NCBI GenBank assembly: GCA_030729445.1
Contig: JANQXJ010000121.1
Location: 1 to 18,233, forward strand
Source: Limnohabitans sp.
Lineage (GTDB): Bacteria > Pseudomonadota > Gammaproteobacteria > Burkholderiales > Burkholderiaceae_C
DNA length: 18,233 bases
Reading direction: 5' to 3'
Shown here: positions 7,895-15,040 of the stretch, piece after piece
How the letters are laid out: every line of letters begins with the position of its first letter
Numbering within the stretch: position 1 is the stretch's first letter
Translations under genes and position numbers: made by a program
Notes under the pieces: generated by a model
Databases searched by the model: none
What the model was told of the DNA's origin: nothing
What the model saw: only the letters and a program-made list of their open reading frames with translations

Positions 7895-9076
7895 ATGCAA
7901 CCTCTAAAAGGCATCACCGTGGTCACCCTGGAGCACGCGATTGCGGCTCCGTTTGCGACCCGCCAACTCGCCGATCTGGGCGCGCGCGTCATCAAAGTCG
8001 AACGCCCCGGCGTGGGTGATTTTGCGCGCGGTTACGACACCCGCGTGCGCGGCATTGCCTCGCACTTTGTCTGGACCAACCGCAGCAAAGAAAGCCTGAC
8101 GCTGGACGTCAAGCACCCAGAGGCACAACGCATTTTGCAAACCATCATCACCGAGCAGGCCGATGTGGTGGTGCAGAACTTGGCGCCGGGTGCGGCCGCG
8201 CGCTTGGGTTTGTCGTATGCCGACTTAAAGGCCGTCAAGCCCGACATCATCGTCTGCGACATCTCGGGCTATGGCGACAACGGCCCCTACCGCGACAAAA
8301 AAGCGTATGACCTGCTGATTCAGAGCGAAGCGGGTTTTGTGTCGGTGACAGGCACCGAAGACACCCCATCCAAGGCGGGTCCATCGATTGCCGATATCGC
8401 CGCTGGCATGTACGCCTACACCAACATCTTGGCGGCGCTGTTGCACCGCCAGCAAACCGGTGAAGGCCAGCACATCGACATTTCCATGCTCGAGGCGCTC
8501 ACCGAGTGGATGGGTTATCCGCTCTACTACAGCCTCGACGGTGCTGAGCCACCCAAGCGCACGGGGGCCAGCCACGCCACCATTTATCCCTACGGTCCGT
8601 TCCCCGCTGGCGATGGCAAGACCGTCATGCTCGGCTTGCAAAACGAGCGTGAATGGAAAGCCTTTTGTACCCACGTGTTGATGCAACCCGATTTGGCCGA
8701 CGATCCGCGCTACGCCAGTAACCCCAAGCGGGTGGCGGCGCGCGCCGACCTCTACCGCACCATCGTGGAGGCATTTGCCGGATTGACCGCGGCTGAGGTG
8801 GTTCAACGTTTGGAAGCGGCTCAAATCGCCAACGCCCAGGTCAACACCATGGCCGAGGTGTGGGCGCACCCGCAGCTGCAGGCGCGCGGGCGCTGGACCA
8901 CGGTGGAGACCTCGGTGGGAACGGTGCCGGCGCTCACACCGCCAGGCTCTTGGAGTGTGTCGCCGCCGCGCATGCAAGCGGTGCCGTCCTTGGGCGAGCA
9001 CACCGCCGCCATCCTTCGCGAACTGGGCTACAGCGACGCCGACGTGGCCGCTTTGCGCGAGCAGGGGGTGGTGTGA
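7895..9076 (+). CDS. Class III (CaiB/BaiF family) CoA transferase
   Basis: Transfers CoA from a donor such as succinyl-CoA to a carboxylic acid through an aspartyl-CoA thioester. The protein has 393 residues, normal for the family. It shows the N-terminal LEHAIAAPFATRQLADLGA (12-30), KVERPGVGDFAR (34-45) and KESLTLDVKHPE (65-76). The likely catalytic aspartate is D167 in GPSIADIAAG (162-171), matching the conserved Asp of formyl-CoA transferase. The QNLAPGAAARLGL stretch (94-106) is also typical. The start is ATG 7895, with GAAAGG overlapping the upstream stop codon. The next gene overlaps this one by four bases. Context suggests activation of a dicarboxylate such as mesaconate, itaconate or fumarate; the acceptor cannot be fixed from sequence. 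Confidence 0.93.
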   Translation: MQPLKGITVVTLEHAIAAPFATRQLADLGARVIKVERPGVGDFARGYDTRVRGIASHFVWTNRSKESLTLDVKHPEAQRILQTIITEQADVVVQNLAPGAAARLGLSYADLKAVKPDIIVCDISGYGDNGPYRDKKAYDLLIQSEAGFVSVTGTEDTPSKAGPSIADIAAGMYAYTNILAALLHRQQTGEGQHIDISMLEALTEWMGYPLYYSLDGAEPPKRTGASHATIYPYGPFPAGDGKTVMLGLQNEREWKAFCTHVLMQPDLADDPRYASNPKRVAARADLYRTIVEAFAGLTAAEVVQRLEAAQIANAQVNTMAEVWAHPQLQARGRWTTVETSVGTVPALTPPGSWSVSPPRMQAVPSLGEHTAAILRELGYSDADVAALREQGVV

Positions 9077-9894
9077 CACCGCTGACCTATTTGTTTGTGC
9101 CGGGCAACCGTCCCGAACGGTTTGCCAAGGCTTTGGCGAGCCATGCTGACCGGGTCATTTTGGATCTGGAGGATGCGGTGTCGCCACAGGACAAGGCCAG
9201 CGCACGCGCATCCATTGGCAGCTGGCTGGCATCGGCAGAGCCAGCGAGTCGAGCGCGGGTGTTGGTGCGCATCAACGATGCCCTCAGCCCATGGCACACC
9301 GACGACCTGGCTTGGTTGCAGAGCCAGCCCTTGTCCGAGGTGATGCTGTCCAAATGCGAAACCCCTGAGCAGGTGGCGGTGGTTTTGAGCCATTTGCCCG
9401 CAGGCGCGCAGGTGCTGCCCTTGATGGAGACCGTTCGTGGTGTTCATGGCGCGGTGGCGATTGCCCAAGCGCCCGGTGTCTCACGACTGGCTTTTGGCTC
9501 GATCGATTACCAGCTCGATCTCGGTGTTGACACCCACAGCCCCGCACTGGAATACGCGTCGGTGGCCTTGACCGTGGCGTCTCGTCTGGCCGATTTGCCT
9601 GCGCCGGTGGCGGGTGTCACCCCCGATTTGGACCCCAGTGTGGTGGCGGCCGACGCCGAGCGCGCCCTTGCCTTGGGCATGGGTGCCAAGTTGTGCATTC
9701 ACCCCCAACAAATCGATGCGGCCCGCCAAGCTTTTGTGCCGAGCCCAGCGACGGTGGCCTGGGCGCATCGCGTGGTCGATACCTGGGAACACACCCAGCA
9801 CCCGGGCGCTGTTCAGGTCGATGCCCGCATGGTCGACAAACCGGTTTATCTCCGGGCTCGGCGCCTCTTGGCCCAGTCCCCCATTTCTGTTTAA
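9073..9894 (+). CDS. CitE-like acyl-CoA lyase (HpcH/HpaI family; probable citramalyl-/malyl-CoA lyase)
   Basis: Expected to cleave a 3-hydroxyacyl-type CoA ester, such as citramalyl-CoA to acetyl-CoA plus pyruvate or malyl-CoA to acetyl-CoA plus glyoxylate. The protein has 273 residues. The (beta/alpha)8 CitE landmarks are FVPGNRPERFAKAL (8-21), DLEDAV (31-36), the binding arginine in VRIN (R67), and the Mg-binding acids E119 in LMETVRG and D145 in FGSIDYQLDLG. GAKLCIHPQQI lies near the C-terminus. It starts at GTG 9073, sharing GTGA with the stop of the CoA transferase gene, which signals translational coupling. The frame is open further upstream, but that would overlap the preceding gene by some 200 bases with non-family sequence. 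No citD or citF neighbour is present, so it is a stand-alone CitE-like lyase, not citrate lyase. Confidence 0.9.
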   Translation: MTPLTYLFVPGNRPERFAKALASHADRVILDLEDAVSPQDKASARASIGSWLASAEPASRARVLVRINDALSPWHTDDLAWLQSQPLSEVMLSKCETPEQVAVVLSHLPAGAQVLPLMETVRGVHGAVAIAQAPGVSRLAFGSIDYQLDLGVDTHSPALEYASVALTVASRLADLPAPVAGVTPDLDPSVVAADAERALALGMGAKLCIHPQQIDAARQAFVPSPATVAWAHRVVDTWEHTQHPGAVQVDARMVDKPVYLRARRLLAQSPISV

Positions 9895-9917
9895 CCCAAC
9901 AACATCAAGAGGATTTC

Positions 9918-11270
9918 ATGGCTGCCACCATCATCGATTCACGCATCTTCGGCGACATCTTCAGCGACGCGCGCATGCGCCAAGTCTGGTCGGACGAGAA
10001 CCGCACAGCCAAATACCTGGACATTGAGCGTGCATTGGCCAAGGTGCAGGGCGAACTGGGCTTGATTCCGCAAGAAGCCGCCGATGAGATCGTCAAGCAC
10101 TGCGAGTTGTCCATGATCGACTGGGACAAACTCAAAGCCAAGACCGAGCAGATCGGCTACCCGATCATCGCGGTGGTCAACCAGATCAATGCCAATTGTC
10201 GCGACCGCTTGGGCGAGTATTGCCACTGGGGTGCGACCACGCAGGACATCACCGACACCGCCATGATCTTGCAGATGCGCGAAGGCTTGGCTTTGGTTGA
10301 GCAAGACTTGTCAGACATTTCCGACGCCTTGGCCGTGCTGGCCGAGAAATACCGCGACACGCCCATCATCGGTCGCTCCAACCTGCAGCAGGCCACTCCC
10401 ATCACCTTTGGCTACAAGATGGCCAGTATTTTGGCGGGCATCGAGCGCCATCGCGAGCGTCTGCAGCAACTCAAGCCGCGCGTGTTGATGGGCGAGTTCG
10501 GCGGGGCTTCCGGCACGCTGTCGTCGCTGGAAAAGGGCGCGATGGAAACCCAAGCCGCCTTGATGAAAGAACTGGGCCTGGCCCAGCCACTGATCTCTTG
10601 GCACACCGTGCGCGACACCGTGGCCGAGGTGGGGGCGTTCTTGGGCTTGGTCGGGGGCTCGCTGGGCAAAATCGCGATGGACGTGAAGTTGCTGATGCAA
10701 ACCGAAGTTGGAGAGGTGTTTGAACCCTTTGCGCCTGGTCGCGGTTCCTCGTCCACCATGCCTCAAAAGCGCAACCCGATTTCCTGTCTGTACATCCACG
10801 CCAACATTTCGGTGGCGCGCCAGCACGCTGCTGCCTTGATGGATGCGATGGTGGCCGACCACGAGCGCTCCACCGGCCCCTGGGAGATCGAGTGGGTTTC
10901 GGTGCCGGAGATCTTCTGTTTGATGTCGGGTGCGCTCAAGCAGACCAAGTTTGTGTTGCAGGGCCTAGAGGTCGACGCCGACCGCATGCGCGCCAACATG
11001 GACATGACCAACGGCTTGGTGATGTCCGAGGCGGTGATGATGGGGCTGGGCACCTATTTGGGTCGCGAATATGCACACGATCTGGTCTATGACCTGTGCC
11101 GCCAGGCGCTCAAGGAAAACCGTCCGCTGATCGATATCCTGGAAGCCCATCCGGAAATCAATTGCCACGTCAACCGGGCTCAACTCGAACACATGTGCAA
11201 CCCCGTGCACCACGTCGGTCAAGCCGGTGTGATGGTGGACCGTGTGCTGGCCGCCAGAAAGCGGGGCTGA
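9918..11270 (+). CDS. Aspartase/fumarase-superfamily lyase (adenylosuccinate lyase / 3-carboxymuconate cycloisomerase-like)
   Basis: A 450-residue member of the superfamily that eliminates fumarate-like acids from substituted succinates, or runs the reverse lactonising reaction in PcaB. Landmarks are HWGATTQDITDT (103-114), the catalytic-loop signature SSSTMPQKRNP (277-287) with a probable catalytic serine at 278, and an adenylosuccinate-lyase-type C-terminal helical domain from about residue 365. It starts at ATG 9918 with AAGAGGA at 9907-9913, 23 bases after the lyase gene, so it is in the same operon. It is unlikely to be housekeeping PurB given this setting, and no protocatechuate genes are near to support PcaB. 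I infer release of a fumarate- or mesaconate-type acid from an imported substrate, feeding the CoA steps. The true substrate is unknown. Confidence 0.88.
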   Translation: MAATIIDSRIFGDIFSDARMRQVWSDENRTAKYLDIERALAKVQGELGLIPQEAADEIVKHCELSMIDWDKLKAKTEQIGYPIIAVVNQINANCRDRLGEYCHWGATTQDITDTAMILQMREGLALVEQDLSDISDALAVLAEKYRDTPIIGRSNLQQATPITFGYKMASILAGIERHRERLQQLKPRVLMGEFGGASGTLSSLEKGAMETQAALMKELGLAQPLISWHTVRDTVAEVGAFLGLVGGSLGKIAMDVKLLMQTEVGEVFEPFAPGRGSSSTMPQKRNPISCLYIHANISVARQHAAALMDAMVADHERSTGPWEIEWVSVPEIFCLMSGALKQTKFVLQGLEVDADRMRANMDMTNGLVMSEAVMMGLGTYLGREYAHDLVYDLCRQALKENRPLIDILEAHPEINCHVNRAQLEHMCNPVHHVGQAGVMVDRVLAARKRG

Positions 11271-11332
11271 TGCATCGTTGATCGGCGTGCTGCCGGTGCT
11301 GGAGGGCTGACATTAGATGCAGCTATTTAGCG

Positions 11333-11356
11333 GACGATGCCACCAGTGGCATCGTC
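11333..11356. repeat. Perfect 11-bp inverted repeat between operons (hairpin)
   Basis: GACGATGCCAC (11333-11343) and its exact reverse complement GTGGCATCGTC (11346-11356) are separated by CA. In RNA this gives at least a 9-bp stem with a six-base loop. It lies 62 bases after the lyase stop and between two convergent genes, so it could act as a bidirectional transcript-end structure. No T-run follows on the plus strand, so it is not a standard intrinsic terminator; a protein-binding palindrome is the alternative. The rest of 11271-11483 shows no gene. Confidence 0.6.
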
Positions 11357-11483
11357 TCCGGCGATGATTTTGGTTATGTGGCGCAAAAAGGGTGCGGGTG
11401 CTACTTTTTGTGCTGCGCTGCGAAATATGCTGACGTTCTTTGATAGGAGCTAGAAATTTGCCCAATGGATGGCGGGCAGCGCG

Positions 11484-11813
11484 TTAGGCTGCATCATGGT
11501 CCAAAGCATCCTGTTCATCAGGTGCCCGCTCTAGGATGACCCTCACCCCTTGCTTGCACAAAATCTCCACGTACACGGAGATGGCTCCAGTTTTGGCCGC
11601 AGCGTCCACGGCCTCAATCACTGCACTCACCCGCACCACTTCGGCGCTGTCAGCGTTCAGACCCACCTTGCAGTCAAAGTCCCAAAAGTCCACGCCCTTG
11701 GGCAGGGCTCGGTTACGCTCGCGCTTGAAATATTTGCGGATGTCGTGCTTGACGGCTTCAAGTACGCGGTCGGGGTGCTTGCCTTCGGCTTGCAGTGGAA
11801 AATTCTTTTTCAT
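11484..11813 (-). CDS. DUF6172-like small protein
   Basis: A 109-residue protein, probably cytoplasmic since no signal peptide or membrane segment is seen. It has a basic N-terminal part (FPLQAEGKHPDRVLEAVKHD then IRKYFKRERNR, residues 5-34), the motif LPKGVDFWDFDCKVGL (37-52), a helix-prone middle, and ISVYVEILCKQGVR (78-91). The pattern matches what I recall as DUF6172, a family of about 100 residues with no known function; the family name is from memory. AGGA lies just upstream of the ATG. A -10-like GATAAT on the minus strand (11867-11872) about 54 bases upstream is a candidate promoter element, without a clear -35. It stands alone between the catabolic operon and the hemL operon. Confidence 0.75.
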   Translation of the reverse strand: MKKNFPLQAEGKHPDRVLEAVKHDIRKYFKRERNRALPKGVDFWDFDCKVGLNADSAEVVRVSAVIEAVDAAAKTGAISVYVEILCKQGVRVILERAPDEQDALDHDAA

Positions 11814-12054
11814 GGAGGTCCTGATGGATGGGCAAGCGCCCGGTCCGGACGTGAATGCAGTTGAGAATTATCGCCGCTTTGTCCCGTTCGCCCAGTCATA
11901 GCTGTTCGAGGCTTCACGGTCATGAACAACAAAGGTGACCCACAGTGTTGCAGATGAATGGACGCCAGGCTGGGCGAGCTCGGGATGTTTTGTACCCCTT
12001 TAGGTTGTGTCACCCCTAGGAGCTTCGCACCAAGCAGCGACGATCAGCGCAGTT

Positions 12055-12513
12055 TCAGCGGAAGCGGTACTTCAGCTGAAAACTGACCGCGCCATACAGC
12101 CGGTCTTTGAGGGGTGGCACCAGCGCCACATTCAGACCCCAGTGGCGGCCTTCCAGGCTGGCGGTGGGAATGAGGGCCGGAAACCAGCCACCCTCGTAAG
12201 CATTGGGGTAGCCGTTGAAAGCCCCTGCCACCACGCCCAGCTTCACGCCAGCCCAAGTCCAGGGTTGGTAGTAGGCACCCACATAGTTCGAGTTGGCGTT
12301 GTTGCTGTTGCGAAAACGCCCCGCCGTGGCCGACCAAGTGTCATCGATGCGGTATTCGACACCGATGCCAGGGTTGGCATTGCGCAGGCCTTTGTGGCTG
12401 TCAAAGTGCGCCGAGTAAAACCCGGCATTCACCCAGAGGCGGCTGGCGTCGAACTCGGCATGGGCCGTCAGCGCCGCCGAGCTGACGCAAAGCAGGCAAG
12501 CCAAGCGCTTCAT
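12055..12513 (-). CDS. Small predicted outer-membrane beta-barrel protein of unknown function
   Basis: A 152-residue protein with a clear Sec signal peptide: MKR, a hydrophobic core, and cleavage after AHA at residues 17-19. The mature 133 residues are rich in aromatic residues and alternating polar/hydrophobic strands, for example SRLWVNAGFYSAHFD, PGIGVEYRID, SNYVGAYYQPW, WGLNVALV and LYGAVSFQLKYRFR. It ends near an aromatic residue, as small barrels do. I recognise the pattern of HKGLRNANPGIGVEYR from short hypothetical proteins in related bacteria but cannot name a family; it lacks evident PagP features. It is the last gene of a tight minus-strand run (8 bases after hemL), so it is probably cotranscribed with hemL and the thiD-like gene. 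I see no intrinsic terminator in the 241 bases (11814-12054) that follow. Confidence 0.7.
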   Translation of the reverse strand: MKRLACLLCVSSAALTAHAEFDASRLWVNAGFYSAHFDSHKGLRNANPGIGVEYRIDDTWSATAGRFRNSNNANSNYVGAYYQPWTWAGVKLGVVAGAFNGYPNAYEGGWFPALIPTASLEGRHWGLNVALVPPLKDRLYGAVSFQLKYRFR

Positions 12514-12521
12514 AGGGTGGC

Positions 12522-13817
12522 TCAGAGCGACTTGAACACGTCAGCCGCCACACGCACCGTCTCGGCGATGTCGGCTTCGGTGTGCGCAGCACTCACAAAA
12601 CCGGCTTCGTACAAAGCGGGGGCGATGTACACACCGCCGTCCAGCAAACCGTGGAACAACTTGTTGAACTTGGGGCTGTCGCTGGTCATCACTTTGGCGT
12701 AGTTTTGGGGTAACTCGGGCAGCAAGAAAAAGCCGAACATGCCGCCCTGGCAATCGCCCACAAAAGGCACACCCGCCGCAGCGGCAGCGCCCGTCAGGCC
12801 ATCGACCAGGCTTTGGGTGCGGGCACCCAAGGCGTCAAAAAAGCCGGGCTTGGCAATCTCGCGCAGCGTTGTGAGGCCACACGCCGTGGCCACCGGGTTG
12901 CCGCTCAAGGTACCGGCTTGGTAGACCGGGCCAGTGGGCGCCAATTTGGACATGATCTCGCGCGGGCCGCCAAACGCGGCCAAGGGCATGCCGCCGCCAA
13001 TCACTTTGCCCAGCACCGTCATGTCGGGCTTGAAGCCGGGAATGGCTTTGGCGTACACGCTTTGTGCGCTGCCCAGGGCCACGCGGAAACCCGACATCAC
13101 TTCGTCAAACACCAGCAAGGCGCCATGCTCGGTGCACAACTCGCGGCAGCGCGTCATGAAGGGCACGCTGGCCCGCACAAAGTTCATGTTGCCCGCAATC
13201 GGCTCGATCATCACGCAGGCCAGTTCTTTGCCGTGCAGGGCAAAGGCCTCTTCCAGCTGCTGGATGTTGTTGTATTCGAGCACCAAGGTGTCGCGCACCA
13301 CTTCGGGCGGCACGCCCGCGCTGGTGGGGTTCCCAAAGGTGGCCAGGCCCGAGCCAGCCTTGACCAGCAAGGCGTCGGCATGGCCGTGGTAGCAGCCTTC
13401 GAACTTGATGAATTTGGTGCGACCAGTGGCCCCGCGTGCCAAGCGCAGGGCGCTCATGCCCGCTTCGGTGCCCGAACTCACCAAGCGCACCATCTCCATC
13501 GAAGGAACGTGCTTCAGGATTTCTTCGGCCAACTCGATTTCGCGCTCGGTGGGGGCACCAAACGAAAAGCCGTCGAGGGCCGCTTTTTGCACCGCTTCGA
13601 GCACGGCGGGGTGGCCATGTCCCAAGATCATCGGGCCCCAGGAGCCGATGTAGTCAATGTATTTCTGACCGTTGGCGTCCCAAAAATACGCGCCTTGGGC
13701 ACGCTGCACAAAGCGCGGTGTGCCGCCCACGGCACGAAAGGCGCGCACAGGGGAGTTGACCCCACCGGGGATCACTTGGGCTGCGCGGTCAAAAAGGGTT
13801 TGGTTGCTGTCGGTCAT
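12522..13817 (-). CDS. hemL: Glutamate-1-semialdehyde 2,1-aminomutase
   Basis: PLP-dependent cytoplasmic enzyme that converts glutamate-1-semialdehyde to 5-aminolevulinate in the C5 pathway of haem synthesis. The protein has 431 residues, the usual length. Features are IPGGVNSPVRAFRAVGG (16-32), GSWGPMILGHGHP (58-70), the cofactor-phosphate region SSGTEAGMSALRLARG (114-129), GCYHGHADALLVKAGSG (141-157), DEVMSGFR (238-245), and the PLP-binding Lys271 in VLGKVIGGGMPLAAFGG. Position 120 is Gly where many homologues have Thr (EAT), a mild variant. It sits 8 bases after the thiD-like gene and 8 bases before the barrel gene, so the three form one minus-strand operon. Presence of hemL without ALA synthase agrees with a proteobacterial C5 route. 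Confidence 0.97.
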   Translation of the reverse strand: MTDSNQTLFDRAAQVIPGGVNSPVRAFRAVGGTPRFVQRAQGAYFWDANGQKYIDYIGSWGPMILGHGHPAVLEAVQKAALDGFSFGAPTEREIELAEEILKHVPSMEMVRLVSSGTEAGMSALRLARGATGRTKFIKFEGCYHGHADALLVKAGSGLATFGNPTSAGVPPEVVRDTLVLEYNNIQQLEEAFALHGKELACVMIEPIAGNMNFVRASVPFMTRCRELCTEHGALLVFDEVMSGFRVALGSAQSVYAKAIPGFKPDMTVLGKVIGGGMPLAAFGGPREIMSKLAPTGPVYQAGTLSGNPVATACGLTTLREIAKPGFFDALGARTQSLVDGLTGAAAAAGVPFVGDCQGGMFGFFLLPELPQNYAKVMTSDSPKFNKLFHGLLDGGVYIAPALYEAGFVSAAHTEADIAETVRVAADVFKSL

Positions 13818-13825
13818 GTCAGGTC

Positions 13826-14767
13826 TCAGTGTTTGGTTTCGTTGAAAGGCACTTCAAAATAATCGGACCCCGGGTGCACCTCGGGGCTGTCATCTTCGGC
13901 TTCTTCGTCTTCGGGGAGCGCCCAGAACAGGCGGTCCGGAATAACTTGGCCCATGCCGGGTCGAAAGCCTTCGTCCAGGCATCGGTCCAAGTAATGCAAG
14001 GCTTCGCTGGTGGCTTCGGGCAGGTCCATGCCGGTAGCCAACAAAGCGGCCAGCGCAGCGGTGAGCGTGTCGCCTGCTCCTGCAAACACCGCCTCGATGC
14101 GTTCAAACTTTTCGTGGGCCAGCACGGTTTCGGGCGAGGCCAGCACGTTGTCGATGTGTTGCTCGGGCAGGGGCAGGCCGGTCACCAGGGTATAGGGCAC
14201 GCCCAGCTCGGCCGCGGCTTTGGCGATGTCGCGCGGGCCGGGATTGCGCTCGCCGCGCCAGTCGGGCAGCAACCAGCGGCGCAGCGTGCTGTGGTGGCCC
14301 ACCAGCACGCTGGTTTGGGGCAGCAGCAATTCGCGAAAAGCGTCTAAATAGGCGTCGATCTTGTCTTCTTCCCACCAAGACAGGTTGGGCATATAGGCCA
14401 CGACCGGTACACCGATGTAGTCGTCCGACAGCTCAGCAATCACTGCCAAGCTCTCGGGTGTGCCGACAAAGCCGACCTTGATGACCTGCACGGGCACATC
14501 TTCGGCCACAGCGCGGGCTTGGTCGTGAACGGCTTCGTCGTCCAAGGGGTAAAAGTCGGTGATGCTGCTGGTGTCGCGCACATAAGTGCCTGTGCACACG
14601 GGCAAGCAATGCGCACCGACCGAAGCCATGGCCACTGCGTCGCAACCCAGTCCGCCAGCCCCACTGGGGTCGTTGGCATTGAACGACAGTACACAGGCCA
14701 AAGAGGCCGACTCTTCGTCATCCGGGCGTGGGGCGATGTCGGTGATGGCGGGCTTGGAATCGGTCAT
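13826..14767 (-). CDS. thiD: Divergent ThiD-family (hydroxymethylpyrimidine / phosphomethylpyrimidine kinase-like) protein
   Basis: A ribokinase-like fold protein of 313 residues, longer than usual ThiD (about 265). It keeps the N-terminal glycine-rich NDPSGAGGLGCDAVAMASVG (32-51) and the anion-hole/catalytic GAGDTLTAAL (230-239). That supports ATP-dependent phosphorylation, classically of HMP and HMP-phosphate for thiamine synthesis. Several usual substrate motifs are missing: the Gln of the ALTVQNT-type strand is replaced by VCTGTYVRDTSS (57-68), DPVM by AYMP (124-127), and the TPN..EA segment by VGHHSTLRRWLL (156-167). The N- and C-termini are acidic extensions. It heads the thiD-like/hemL/barrel operon. 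The family is certain; true ThiD activity is not, and it could be a kinase for another pyrimidine-like or pyridoxal-like substrate. Confidence 0.75.
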   Translation of the reverse strand: MTDSKPAITDIAPRPDDEESASLACVLSFNANDPSGAGGLGCDAVAMASVGAHCLPVCTGTYVRDTSSITDFYPLDDEAVHDQARAVAEDVPVQVIKVGFVGTPESLAVIAELSDDYIGVPVVAYMPNLSWWEEDKIDAYLDAFRELLLPQTSVLVGHHSTLRRWLLPDWRGERNPGPRDIAKAAAELGVPYTLVTGLPLPEQHIDNVLASPETVLAHEKFERIEAVFAGAGDTLTAALAALLATGMDLPEATSEALHYLDRCLDEGFRPGMGQVIPDRLFWALPEDEEAEDDSPEVHPGSDYFEVPFNETKH

Positions 14768-14869
14768 TGAAGGTCAAATGTCAGGGCCAAGACATGCCGG
14801 TCGGGGCGGGTCTTGAATGGGCCGATACAATCAAATCATTCTATTCGACTCTCTGATTGCGACACTGTG

Positions 14870-15040
14870 ATGGAACACAAAACCTGGATGTGCTTGATTT
14901 GCGGCTGGATTTACGACGAAGCCGCGGGTGATCCCGAGCACGGCATCGCCCCCGGCACCAAATGGGAAGACGTGCCCATGAACTGGACTTGCCCCGAATG
15001 CGCAGCCCGCAAAGAAGACTTCGAGATGGTCGCCATCTGA
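14870..15040 (+). CDS. Rubredoxin
   Basis: A 56-residue electron carrier with one Fe(SCys)4 centre, cytoplasmic. The four ligand cysteines are C8 and C11 (CLICG) and C41 and C44 (CPECA), with the usual core GWIYDEAAGDPEHGIAPGT (12-30) and a W-E-D-V-P turn. The open frame extends upstream, but the ATG at 14870 gives the standard start MxHKTWMCLICGW. No good ribosome site is visible. It is divergent from the thiD-like gene across 102 bases. A -10-like TACAAT (14826-14831) lies in between without a convincing -35. Its TGA stop directly abuts the photolyase stop on the other strand. The partner is unknown; a rubredoxin reductase or oxygenase is not in the window. Confidence 0.95.
   Translation: MEHKTWMCLICGWIYDEAAGDPEHGIAPGTKWEDVPMNWTCPECAARKEDFEMVAI

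Noticed and set aside
8860..9072. Longer 344-residue version of the CitE-like lyase.
   Set aside because: The extra residues overlap the CoA transferase gene and do not resemble CitE; GTG 9073 gives the exact family N-terminus.
9693..9917. Longer 525-residue version of the superfamily lyase.
   Set aside because: The extension overlaps the CitE-like gene; ATG 9918 has a strong ribosome site and normal family length.
9918..11270. Calling the lyase purB or pcaB.
   Set aside because: The signature fits the whole superfamily and the neighbourhood supports neither purine synthesis nor protocatechuate breakdown, so no symbol was given.
12813..13862. 349-codon open frame antisense to hemL.
   Set aside because: Rich in His/Gly/Ala/Gln without domain pattern; hemL on the other strand is unambiguous.
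14826..14831. TACAAT as a firm rubredoxin promoter.
   Set aside because: No -35 hexamer is found at 16-18 bases spacing; kept only as a remark in the gene entry.
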